A DNA stretch of 64,000 nucleotides from Halodesulfovibrio aestuarii (GTDB lineage: Bacteria > Desulfobacterota > Desulfovibrionia > Desulfovibrionales > Desulfovibrionaceae): the NCBI RefSeq assembly GCF_050571805.1, contig NZ_CP192219.1. One strand, 5' to 3'. Within the stretch, counting starts at the first letter, position 1. Every line of letters starts with the position of its first letter. The notes below the pieces were generated by a model. It was not told the DNA's origin, ran no database searches, and saw nothing but the letters and a program-made list of their open reading frames with translations. The translations under genes were made by a program, and so were the position numbers. This document shows positions 1 to 7,684 of this stretch, one piece after another.

Positions 1-99
1 TTCAATACGTTTTGCCGCTGTTAATTCCTTTTCGCAGATGCCTTTAGGACATCTAGTATGTCTTCTAGTGGCGGCATGGAGTGTGCTCTTCTTTTGTAG
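1..99. repeat. Left copy of a diverged direct repeat (other copy 23584-23708)
   Basis: The first 99 bases match 23584-23708 in the same orientation, roughly 80-90% identical outside an insertion of about 26 bases in the right copy. Shared blocks include TTCAATACGTTTTGCCG, GCCTTTAGGAC and TCTTCTAGTGGCGGCATG. On the minus strand both copies start a short reading frame with ATG (77 here, 23687 on the right) reading MPPLEDIL-x-VLKA, here 18 codons before a stop. The shared peptide suggests two decayed copies of one small gene. The match probably continues left of the window. Function unknown. Confidence 0.7.
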
Positions 100-167
100 T
101 CTTTACCTTTGGAACGCAATAATATAATTCCTTATATAAAAAAAACTATTTGTTTATACCTAAGGTG

Positions 168-430
168 TTAAAACAAATTGAAGTTTGAATGCAACTTTTT
201 TCTACGAAGAGTCTTTTTGACTGCAGCTGGTTCTTCAGAACTATTATCTGAAGACTGTTTTTTCTGTACGTTGATATATTCATCAACCTTATCTTCTGGA
301 AATCGTAGTGCCCTTTTCGCAATGTAAAATGCACCAAGTTTTTCTTTCATATCCTGCCGCCTAACAAGGCTTTCGGAACAGTTTAATATTGCACTACTTC
401 TTTTGTCTTTAAGTTCTTAGGTTCGGCCAT
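168..430 (-). pseudogene. AlpA/excisionase-like helix-turn-helix protein, frameshifted
   Basis: From ATG at 430 the minus strand reads MAEPKNLKTKEVVQ, then hits a stop. One missing A near 389-391 restores the frame into ILNCSESLVRR and on through GAFYIAKRALRFPEDKVDEYI. Together this is a normal MerR-like/excisionase (AlpA-type) DNA-binding domain: a 'KEVxxILNCSESxVRR' HTH followed by the 'RALRFxxDxVDEYI' wing and helix. A basic tail ends at 168. Restored length is about 86 residues. Proteins of this type control excision of integrated elements, which fits the broken integrase next door. The 3' half alone is open as a 60-residue frame, so automatic annotation may call it intact. Confidence 0.65.
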
Positions 431-727
431 AAATAGTTTTTGTGCCTTTGTTACCCTTTTTTATGCAGGTGGATAACTTTGCCCTGCTTTTTAATAAACT
501 CCTTTGACAACGGTTACGTGGTTCTCGCCTCCAAAACAAAATTGTTTAAATGAACCCCAACCAATAAACATAGACAGTCTTTTCTTGTGAATTGCAAGGA
601 CCATGCATGAGAAAAATGGCACCTTTTTTAACATAATGAAATATATGATTATAAAAATAAAATTTGTCCTGACACGGCATGTTAGAAATAATAAATTGCA
701 GTATGTCAGCTTAAAATACTTACAAAT
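431..727. other. Intergenic, nothing recognised
   Basis: AT-rich stretch between the broken regulator and the end of the integrase pseudogene. I see no credible reading frame, RNA gene or strong hairpin. Confidence 0.5.
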
Positions 728-1682
728 TTATCCATGAATGGTGACAAGATATGTTGCGGTGATTTCGCCACGGTTGTGCCCTAATTCGTGGGCAAGAATA
801 TTGATTGCTTGGTCATGTCTGTTGCGCCAAGTGTCATCATGTTCTTGGTATGGCGCTTCTCGATAGTCTGAAGGTGACGAGTAAAGGCAAGGGGCAGGTA
901 GGTTCGTTAGATCTTTGTGGCGAGCTTGAGCGTATGCGTGCCGCAGGCCATGTAAGGAAGCGCCGCAGGCCATGTAAGGAAGCGCCGCAGGCTCTAATGC
1001 ATAGTCCCATCCGACCAACAATTTTGTAGACGTATTTTTTCCATGACGCCTCTGACACTTCATCAGGCCCGCTGTTGCTATTTTTCCCGATAAAGGGTGC
1101 CAGCTTCTTAACTGCATCGATTTGTTTTTGGGAAGGGGTGTGCAGGATGCGGTCCCGCCCCCCTTTGGTGCCCGCAGAAATATAGATGCGACCTTTGGGA
1201 AGTAGTGCGGTTGTTGGATTAATTTTTCGCGTTTCTTCGTGGCGTAATCCCAGTTCGTGCATTACGGTTAGCTGGCGTGCAATTCTTTGAAATCGTTCTG
1301 ATCCCGAAAGGAGTTGGTCAAGGACCCCACGGTAGACAATTTCGGGTGCTGCTTTTGATTGTGTTGCAATATAGCAGCGTTTTCCTACCCCAAATTCACT
1401 ATTGTTTTTATGTATCCTGTCATTACCGTATGCACGACACATTTGGCGTACGCTTGATAGGTATGCTTTGATGGTGGATACTGCTAGACCCTGTTGCTGC
1501 CAATCGTCTACGACAACTCCAATGTGCCGATTCGAGATGTTTTTCCAATGTTGTACTCGGTAACCCAACTGATGAAGTCGCTTCGCGAATCTTATGGATT
1601 GTCCTCGATTGTTGTATTGTGTTTTCCCTGATCCAGTTAGGAGTGCTATTTTTGCTCCATATAGTAGTTTGTTTTTACTCAT
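728..1682 (-). pseudogene. Phage-type tyrosine recombinase (integrase), inactivated by tandem duplication
   Basis: The N-terminal SAM-like core-binding region (about residues 1-115) contains DDWQQQGLAVSTIKAYLSSVR. The catalytic domain shows the first Arg in 'GLRHEETRKI', the HxxR box in 'SLHGLRHAYAQ' and the Tyr box in 'ELGHNRGEITATYLV'. The frame from 1682 breaks just after 'GASLHGLR', and the remaining C-terminus lies in another frame down to the stop at 728. The break coincides with a perfect 22-bp tandem duplication (940-983). Removing one copy leaves 933 bp, exactly 311 codons including the stop, and joins the catalytic boxes in one frame. As it stands the protein lacks the Tyr nucleophile and should be inactive. 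It is probably the integrase of the element that formed this island. Confidence 0.85.
940..983. repeat. 22-bp perfect tandem duplication inside the integrase gene
   Basis: The 22-base unit (starts GCCGCAGGCC, ends GTAAGGAAGC) occurs at 940-961 and 962-983. It is followed by the first eight bases of a third copy (984-991). The unit is not a multiple of three and causes the frame change in the recombinase gene. The eight-base GCCGCAGG repeat at the unit borders suggests slipped-strand duplication. Confidence 0.9.
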
Positions 1683-1755
1683 TAAAAAGTCCTTTTTATT
1701 ACCGCATAGACGTAGTAAATGTTAGGCCGTGAATCATTTTTTTTGATATAAAAGC

Positions 1756-1790
1756 AAAAAGGCCATGCAAATAGATTGCATGGCCTTTTT
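1756..1790. terminator. Bidirectional intrinsic terminator
   Basis: Perfect 15-bp stem (1756-1770 with 1776-1790) and a five-base loop. An A run on the left arm and a T run on the right allow termination in both directions. It lies upstream of the integrase start, so it probably insulates that gene from transcription. Confidence 0.8.
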
Positions 1791-2373
1791 TATTGTTCTG
1801 ACATTGAATTTAAAAATTGATAATAAGCTGCCCGTAGTTGATCCTGTTGGATCAAAAGAATTACTTTAACAAAGTGGGTAGATAATAAAATTTCCCTATA
1901 TATCAACACACTATATTTACTACTATTGCGTGCAGTGTGGCAGCAACAACACAGCCATTAATGTTCAATCCGATAGCCACAGCGATGTATGCACCGTGTA
2001 TATTTGTGACCAAAAAACGTAATTCTATATGGACGTCCGTATTCCATTTACGAACGGGCAAGCGGGAAGAAATGAATAATGGCGAAAAGGCGTAAGTCGT
2101 ATGGTATATTCACCACCGTAAAGTAAAATGTAGTATTTATCAGCGTTCAGCTGGTAGATCGCCCTCTGTCTGTTTCATGTTTGAAACAGACAGAGCAAAA
2201 AATATGTCCATCAAAGTGGACGCCCCTTAAGTTAAAAAAGAATTTTTGCGGATAAGAACTGTTATGCTGCATGGAACCTGACATCAGCCGCTAAAAAGCA
2301 CGTGGAAACAGGCACCAATTATTGGTCACCTTATACAACATTGATGACGCAATTGTGAGGTCTTCCCCTAATC
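1791..2373. other. Non-coding stretch left of the IS element, with a perfect 13-bp hairpin
   Basis: No convincing gene. At 2164-2176 and 2183-2195 there is a perfect 13-bp inverted repeat (CTCTGTCTGTTTC and its complement, six-base loop). It lacks a T run on either strand, so it is not a standard terminator. It may be a trace of another mobile element. Confidence 0.5.
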
Positions 2374-3222
2374 TGTACCGGTAGATTTTAGAGAAATTTG
2401 GCTAGTTGAATGGTCAATCTGTGTACGGGCAAAGTCGTTTGGGGTCATATTTTCAAGAGAAGAATGAGGACGAAATTCGTTATATTCTTTCCGCCATGTT
2501 TCAATCTTCTTTCGAGCATCAAAAAGTGATAGGAACCAGTGCGTGTTTAAACACTCATCCCGAAAACTTCCGTTAAAAGACTCGATAAACGGGTTGTCCG
2601 TAGGTTTTCCCGGTCTTGAGAAGTCCAGCGTTACATTATTTTCATAGGCCCACTTATCGAGTGTCTTGGAAATGAACTCGCTACCATTATCTACTTGAAT
2701 ACGATGCGGCTTACGTCCTGCAAACAACCGTAGCCACTCAAGCCTGCTCACGACATGTTGCCCTTTTACGGCGTGATCAACATGGATTTCTAAGCATTCA
2801 CGACTAAAATTATCAACTACAGTTAAGGCGCGAATTCTTCGGCCGTTGAACAAGTTATCTGCCACGAAATCCATCGACCAACATTGGTCAATACTGGAGA
2901 GTTCAGGGCGATCCATCCGGTGTGCGGCTGAAACATGTCGTCTTGGCCGCTTGGAGCGCAGATTTAATCCTTCTTCGCAATACAACCTGTGAACCTTTTT
3001 ATGATTCACATACCAACCTTCCCTGCGCAAGAGAATATATATTCTTTGGCAACCATATCGAACTCTAGTCTCGGCGATGTCCCGAATGCGAAGACGAAGC
3101 GCAGAGTCATCTTTCCGTGTAGGCTTGTAATAATAACTTGATCTACTCATGCACAAGACAGAGCAGCGCCTACGCACGCTGACTTGATAAGCCTGTTCCA
3201 GGTGTTCAGCAAATTTTATCAA
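2368..3222 (-). CDS. IS3-family transposase OrfB (DDE integrase domain)
   Basis: This is the catalytic half of an IS3-type transposase. An N-terminal HTH_21-like region (YGCQRIYILLRREGWYVNHKKVHRLY) precedes an rve integrase core. The DDE triad is visible as 'WSMDFVAD', 'IQVDNGSEF' and 'PFIESFNGSFRDECLN', with the usual 'HSSLENMTPNDFA' tail. The formal start is TTG at 3222, but production is expected mainly by -1 frameshifting from OrfA. The stop codon (2368-2370) lies just outside the left inverted repeat, so the last codons run through the IS tip and the stop is supplied by flanking DNA. Confidence 0.9.
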   Translation of the reverse strand: MIKFAEHLEQAYQVSVRRRCSVLCMSRSSYYYKPTRKDDSALRLRIRDIAETRVRYGCQRIYILLRREGWYVNHKKVHRLYCEEGLNLRSKRPRRHVSAAHRMDRPELSSIDQCWSMDFVADNLFNGRRIRALTVVDNFSRECLEIHVDHAVKGQHVVSRLEWLRLFAGRKPHRIQVDNGSEFISKTLDKWAYENNVTLDFSRPGKPTDNPFIESFNGSFRDECLNTHWFLSLFDARKKIETWRKEYNEFRPHSSLENMTPNDFARTQIDHSTSQISLKSTGTD

Positions 3223-3561
3223 TTGAGCAGGCTTTAAAGCTTTTTTGTGAGAACATCCTGCAGCATTTGCTTATCAAGGCTCAAAGCTGCAACAAGCTTT
3301 TTCAGTTGCCTATTTTCCTCTTCAAGCTGCTTTAAGCGTCGAAGTTCGCTTACTCCAAGCCCACCATATTTCTTCTTCCAATTGTAGAACGTAGCTTCTG
3401 ATATGCCCATCTTACGGCATACCTCTTTGACTCTTGTCCCTGTCTCAGCTTGTCGTAAGGCGAAAGCGATCTGCTCATCGGTAAACTTCGTCTTTTTCAT
3501 GGCAAACTCCTTGATTCACAATAGGTTAGTTTGCCAAAATTCTCTATTTTTAACTGGTTCA
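2374..3561 (-). mobile_element. IS3-family insertion sequence (IS407-like), about 1.19 kb
   Basis: Two overlapping transposase frames are bounded by imperfect inverted repeats. The left end begins TGTACCGGTAGATTTTAGAG at 2374. The complement of the right end begins TGAACCAGTTAAAAATAGAG at 3561. About 22 of 30 positions agree. OrfA and OrfB are in the usual IS3 arrangement with a frameshift site between them. The bases flanking the predicted ends do not form an obvious 3-4 bp target duplication, so the boundaries may be off by a base or the element has recombined. Both genes look intact, so the element may be active. Confidence 0.85.
3234..3500 (-). CDS. IS3-family transposase OrfA (HTH protein)
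   Basis: An 88-residue DNA-binding subunit. The HTH_Tnp_1 domain runs from 'KFTDEQIAFALRQAETGTRV' through 'CRKMGISEATFYNWKKKYGGLG'. A leucine-rich coiled coil (LKQLEEENRQLKKLVAALSL) for multimerisation follows. The last codons read ACA AAA AAG CTT TAA, so an in-phase A AAA AAG heptamer lies just before the stop. A -1 slip there continues into the OrfB frame (ALKPAQLIKFAEH), giving the OrfAB transposase known for this family. Confidence 0.9.
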   Translation of the reverse strand: MKKTKFTDEQIAFALRQAETGTRVKEVCRKMGISEATFYNWKKKYGGLGVSELRRLKQLEEENRQLKKLVAALSLDKQMLQDVLTKKL

Positions 3562-3901
3562 GTTTATTGGGAAGACGTCAATGGACTATATCATGATTGA
3601 AGGATCTTGGCGGTCTTAGAAATATGAATACGTTTACCTAAAAGAGTTCAGGGCAGAAAGTAGTTGCGCCATATGCTTTTAGACTGTTTTGACTTCATAA
3701 TCCCCGTCACTCACTTTTTGTTTTTGACGGGGGGAGCCTATGAATATATATACTAGTGATAGGCTACAAGGTTTCCATTTCATAATTGCTTTCATCAGGT
3801 GGCTTGAAACATTAAGTTGTCCACTTTATTTTTTGCCGCAAAATGCTCCTTGAACGTGAGACCACCTCAAACTATGTTGTAACCAGTGTAGAGAATTTAT
3901 C
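3562..3901. other. Non-coding leader before the polysaccharide locus
   Basis: No gene recognised between the IS and the first flippase. It contains an inverted repeat, CCCCGTCA (3702-3709) and TGACGGGG (3725-3732), without a T run. A promoter for the cluster is expected here, but I cannot point to one with confidence. Confidence 0.45.
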
Positions 3902-5227
3902 TTGATTGATTTGTTTAGAAAAAATGATGGTCACTTTTTTGCTGTTTTGCGAGGTTCTGCGTATGCACTTTTTGCAAAAGTATTAATTATTGCACTTGGT
4001 TTTTTAAATAATATCCTTGTAGCAAGATATTATGGAGCAGAGCTTGTTGGAGTCCTTAGCGTTGTTCACACGTTGCTTTCCCTTTTGTCTTTGTTATCTT
4101 TGTCAGGGCTTAATCAGTCTATTTTGGCTATTATTCCTAAACGGCATATCGAGAGTGAGTACTCACCCTTCCCCTTTGTTGTTAGAGTTTCGATTTATGT
4201 TCTTGTTACCTCTTTCCTGCTGTCCTCTTCTATTTATTTCGGGTCAGATGTTTGGATTAAGTTTCTTGAAAGAAGGGACCAGTTAAAAACTGCAATGCTG
4301 ATTAGTTCTTTTTTTATAGCACCATATGCTTTAAGATCTTTGTTTTTAAGTTTTTTTAGAGCAATTGATGCAGTAAAAATATTTTCAGTGTTACAACTGG
4401 TAACGCCTGTAGCTAATTTGTTTATTTTGATATTTATTATCGCCTATTCTTATGCTGGGTTGTGGGTTGTCTATGCTCGTTTGATTTCTGCTGTTGTTGC
4501 TGTTGCTGCCTCTATTGTTTTTTTTGTATTTCTTTTTCGTCGAGTGCAGCCTAGTGCTCAAGGTGAATATTGTCCTTTGAATTTGCTGCTATTGTTGAAG
4601 ACGTCTCTTCCATTATGCGGTGTGAGTTTACTTGTTTTTTCAACGAGTAAAATAAGTATTCTTGTGTACAGTCTCTTTGTTTCGGAACAGAACGTTGGAT
4701 ATTACAGTGTGGCAGTGAATACATCGATTCTTATCAATGTTGCGTTAGGGTGTGTAAATAGTATGGTTGCGCCAAAATTCGCAGAATTACATGCTCGAAA
4801 GGAACGAGATACCATTTTTTCCGTTGGTATAAAAACAACTCGCTTAATATGTTTAGCCACTATTCCGTTAACAGTCTTTTTAGTGCTTTTGGGAAAAGTT
4901 CTTTTAGAGATTGTTTATGGTGTGGATTTTAACATTGCGTATGTCCCGATGATTATTTTAGCAATTGGGAATTGCATTAATGCAATAGCTGGTCCGAACG
5001 ACATATTCTTGCAGATGACTGGTGACCAAGGAGTCTTGCATAAAATGATGTGGATTGGTTTTACCGTGTCGTTGTTGTTATATGGCCCTTTCATCCATTG
5101 GGGGGGGGCTGGAGGTGCGGCATTAGCAGTGGTCGTTGGGCAATGTGTTTGGAATTGCTTGGCACATATTTTTATTTTGAAAAAATATGATAATAGCTTG
5201 ATGTTATTTTACTCTAAGCCTCAATAA
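3902..5227 (+). CDS. Polysaccharide flippase, Wzx/MATE-like membrane protein
   Basis: A 441-residue, almost entirely hydrophobic protein with roughly 12-14 predicted membrane helices. The N-terminal segment (GSAYALFAKVLIIALGFLNNILVARYYGAELVG) is characteristic of oligosaccharide flippases of the MOP superfamily. These move undecaprenyl-linked repeat units across the inner membrane. The start appears to be TTG at 3902, because no ATG lies in frame before the first helix. A run of nine G (5100-5108) near residue 400 lies in frame as Trp-Gly-Gly-Ala. A change of one base there would truncate or alter the last about 40 residues. A second flippase-like gene lies at 15407-16666. Confidence 0.8.
   Translation: MIDLFRKNDGHFFAVLRGSAYALFAKVLIIALGFLNNILVARYYGAELVGVLSVVHTLLSLLSLLSLSGLNQSILAIIPKRHIESEYSPFPFVVRVSIYVLVTSFLLSSSIYFGSDVWIKFLERRDQLKTAMLISSFFIAPYALRSLFLSFFRAIDAVKIFSVLQLVTPVANLFILIFIIAYSYAGLWVVYARLISAVVAVAASIVFFVFLFRRVQPSAQGEYCPLNLLLLLKTSLPLCGVSLLVFSTSKISILVYSLFVSEQNVGYYSVAVNTSILINVALGCVNSMVAPKFAELHARKERDTIFSVGIKTTRLICLATIPLTVFLVLLGKVLLEIVYGVDFNIAYVPMIILAIGNCINAIAGPNDIFLQMTGDQGVLHKMMWIGFTVSLLLYGPFIHWGGAGGAALAVVVGQCVWNCLAHIFILKKYDNSLMLFYSKPQ
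5100..5108 (+). repeat. Homopolymer G9 tract in the flippase gene
   Basis: Nine consecutive G inside an AT-rich coding sequence. Such tracts in surface-polysaccharide genes are known slipped-strand phase-variation sites in other bacteria. The gene is in frame with nine G. Confidence 0.85.
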
Positions 5228-5690
5228 CGTCTAAGGATTATCTGCAGGGATTTTATTACATTAATTATGATAGGTAGTTCTGATATTAATGGATCTTATT
5301 ATAATTCTGTGTTGACTACTATTTTTGTAGCCTCTATGACGTATGAATTGATGAGTCATCAGCGTGTTGTCGTAACCATTAGCTATTGCAGGCTATAACA
5401 ATATACCTTAGTGCCGTGAGTTTTAGAGTGAGCCTTTGTCTTTTTAAAATTCTTTGAAAGATTAGAGCAGACAGTGATTTTAATTTAGTTGTTGTAACAA
5501 TATGTGAAAGAGTTAGAGGACGATAACGGAGGTAGAGTTCATTTGGGGGGTACCTTGCTTCTGATTGTTCTGTTAAAGCTCGTTATGATGTCTTACCTTT
5601 TGGACTGGATTAACTAATGTGGCTTGCTGAGTTAAGGCAGCAAGCTAATGTTTTGTTTAACTAAGCTTAAAATAAGGATTTGTTTTTAAC
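5228..5690. other. Non-coding, nothing recognised
   Basis: AT-rich gap inside the cluster. No reading frame with a credible start and ribosome binding site and no recognisable remnant. Together with the other gaps of 170-670 bp, it suggests several transcription units rather than one tight operon. Confidence 0.4.
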
Positions 5691-7019
5691 ATGTTGTTTT
5701 ACATGATTTTTTTTGTATTTCAGTGCGTGCTCTTTTTTTTATATTTGAAGCTGGTTAAGGGGACGAGCTGTTATTTTTACAAGCTTTTTTTTTCTTTTTT
5801 TAGCTTGCTTCTAACTCTGCCTTTTTTTTTGATTTATGCAGATTGTCAAGGTCTTATTAACTTAACTTCAATTGTTTCAATATCTCTTTTCCAAGGATCT
5901 CCTTTATTAAGTCGAGGCACAGGTGTGCGCCCTGTTTTAGTATTGTTATTGTTTCAATTATGCTTTTTGATAGGTGGCCACTGTGCGCGTCGTTTTTTCG
6001 TGAGTAGAAAAAGAGAAGTGCGACAGGTTGATATCGATAAGTATTTTGTTTTTGCTTTAATGTTGGGAACAGTAGCTTTGTCTTATATGCTAGCGCGAGC
6101 TTATTTTGTATCGGATTTTCCGTTGATAAAGTTTTTGACCACAAATGAATCGATTCATTTACGTAACTTAGCATTCGATTATGGCCATAAAACCATTGAG
6201 GTTCCTTATATTTTTAGACCTTCGATAACTTCCCTTTTTTATAGGATTCTTTTGCCATTAAGTGGGATGATGTTTTTCATTCTTGGAAAGAAAAATTATC
6301 GTCCTCAGTTAACTTTTTTTCTTAGTGCAGTATTCTTTTGTTTTAGTCTGTTTTTTTTGCTTGGAACAATGAAGCGTACGCCTATTTTATTTTTTTTAAC
6401 ATGGTGTTTTGTTGCATTGCTACTTACCAACCCTTCCCAAATAAAAAGGAAGTTTTTTGTTTATGCTGGAGTGATTGTGGTGTTTTTGTGCCTTTCAACA
6501 GCAGCCTATGGTATTTCTTTAGACTTGTTATTAAAAAATTTATTCCGAAGAATTTTTATTGTTGAAGGGTTGAAGGAATTTTTATGTCTTGAGCATTATG
6601 GTACGACTTTTAGCTACTTAAGTTTCGATATCCCTATGCGTTATCTGCATAAAATTCTTGGCGAAGATGTCCTAACATTCAGTCAAGTATGGAAAATACA
6701 ATTAGGTGGGGTGCGAGGGTGGTCCTCCATCGGTGTTATGGCTGAATTTTTCGCAAGCTTTGGCTTTGCAGTCGCTTCTATCGCATACGTGTGTTGGGGG
6801 TGTTTTTTGATGAAGCTGGACATGGTTAACGCTGGCTGTAGAAGTAATTTGTTTTATGCACCTTTTTTATCTTGTTTGATGACAATTATTGCTTTTTCTT
6901 CCACAAAAGGCACGTTACCTCAATTGTTCACGGGTGGTGGAGGCTTACTCCTTATCTTACTCATATGCCTTGTCATTATGAGTAAGCCTTCAACCGCTGT
7001 TTTTTCTAGTGAGAGTTAA
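5691..7019 (+). CDS. Wzy-like O-antigen/polysaccharide polymerase (putative)
   Basis: A 442-residue polytopic membrane protein with about 10-12 hydrophobic segments. A larger loop lies around residues 135-195 ('TTNESIHLRNLAFDYGHKT') and another around residues 290-345. This topology, the 'GTMKRTPILFF' segment and a position beside flippase genes are typical of Wzy-type or oligosaccharide-repeat polymerases. Sequence conservation in that family is poor. The call therefore rests on topology and context rather than a diagnostic motif. A weak AAGGA precedes ATG 5691, and ATG 5703 is an alternative start. Confidence 0.6.
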   Translation: MLFYMIFFVFQCVLFFLYLKLVKGTSCYFYKLFFSFFSLLLTLPFFLIYADCQGLINLTSIVSISLFQGSPLLSRGTGVRPVLVLLLFQLCFLIGGHCARRFFVSRKREVRQVDIDKYFVFALMLGTVALSYMLARAYFVSDFPLIKFLTTNESIHLRNLAFDYGHKTIEVPYIFRPSITSLFYRILLPLSGMMFFILGKKNYRPQLTFFLSAVFFCFSLFFLLGTMKRTPILFFLTWCFVALLLTNPSQIKRKFFVYAGVIVVFLCLSTAAYGISLDLLLKNLFRRIFIVEGLKEFLCLEHYGTTFSYLSFDIPMRYLHKILGEDVLTFSQVWKIQLGGVRGWSSIGVMAEFFASFGFAVASIAYVCWGCFLMKLDMVNAGCRSNLFYAPFLSCLMTIIAFSSTKGTLPQLFTGGGGLLLILLICLVIMSKPSTAVFSSES

Positions 7020-7684
7020 GGGCGTGCTACAAGCTTTTGGCATGCAGTTATATTCCGTAAGTGTTACTTTTAATTGTCCGAAATGGGTACAGAATGCCGA
7101 ACATAAAAAATAAGATATTTTCTTGTGTCGGCTGGAACGAATGGTTTTTGAAGGTGGACAAAGCTAAGAAATACCCTTCAGATTGATGGCACAGAGAACT
7201 GGTAGCATAAAGGGGAATAGAGTTTTTTTACCCGATAATCTGTAATTATTCCATTGAATTAGCGTGTTGAATGGCGGACAATGGGCCGGATACATAAAAC
7301 ACAAGCTTCAGTCTTGGTCTAATTTCATGAGGGGGAGGGGGATATTCAGACTAGCAGTCCGCAGCAAGATATATCGAACAGTGTCATCGTATGGTTCGAT
7401 ATATCTTGCTGAAGCAGCTTTGGTTTAAACGTATAAATAGGCTTACGACAATTGTTATGGACATATAACAATGAGTGTCCAGACATGTGGATAGACAGAA
7501 AATACTTATCCATGACGACAACTTATTGCCTATTTTTTACTTTTACCGGCTATTAAAAATGGAATGATTATGGACTTCTGTTGTTATTAATAATTTTTTA
7601 TTCAGAGGTGGCTAATGGGGTTGATTAAGGGAATTGATTATTCTTCCTTGTAAGTAATTTTCTATAGGGTCTAGTAGGTGTCTT
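7020..7684. other. Long non-coding gap containing a 17-bp perfect inverted repeat
   Basis: No gene recognised. The prominent element is AGCAAGATATATCGAAC (7363-7379) and its exact complement at 7394-7410, separated by 14 bases. There is no T run, so it is not an ordinary terminator. It could be a small mobile-element remnant or a protein-binding dyad. Confidence 0.5.
7363..7410. repeat. Perfect 17-bp inverted repeat with 14-base spacer
   Basis: Arms 7363-7379 and 7394-7410 are exactly complementary. The core ATATATCGAAC is AT-rich. It lies about 275 bp upstream of the first ligase-like gene. Confidence 0.85.

Noticed and set aside
2164..2195. 13-bp hairpin as an intrinsic terminator
   Set aside because: Perfect stem, but no T run on the downstream side in either orientation, so it is listed only as an inverted repeat.
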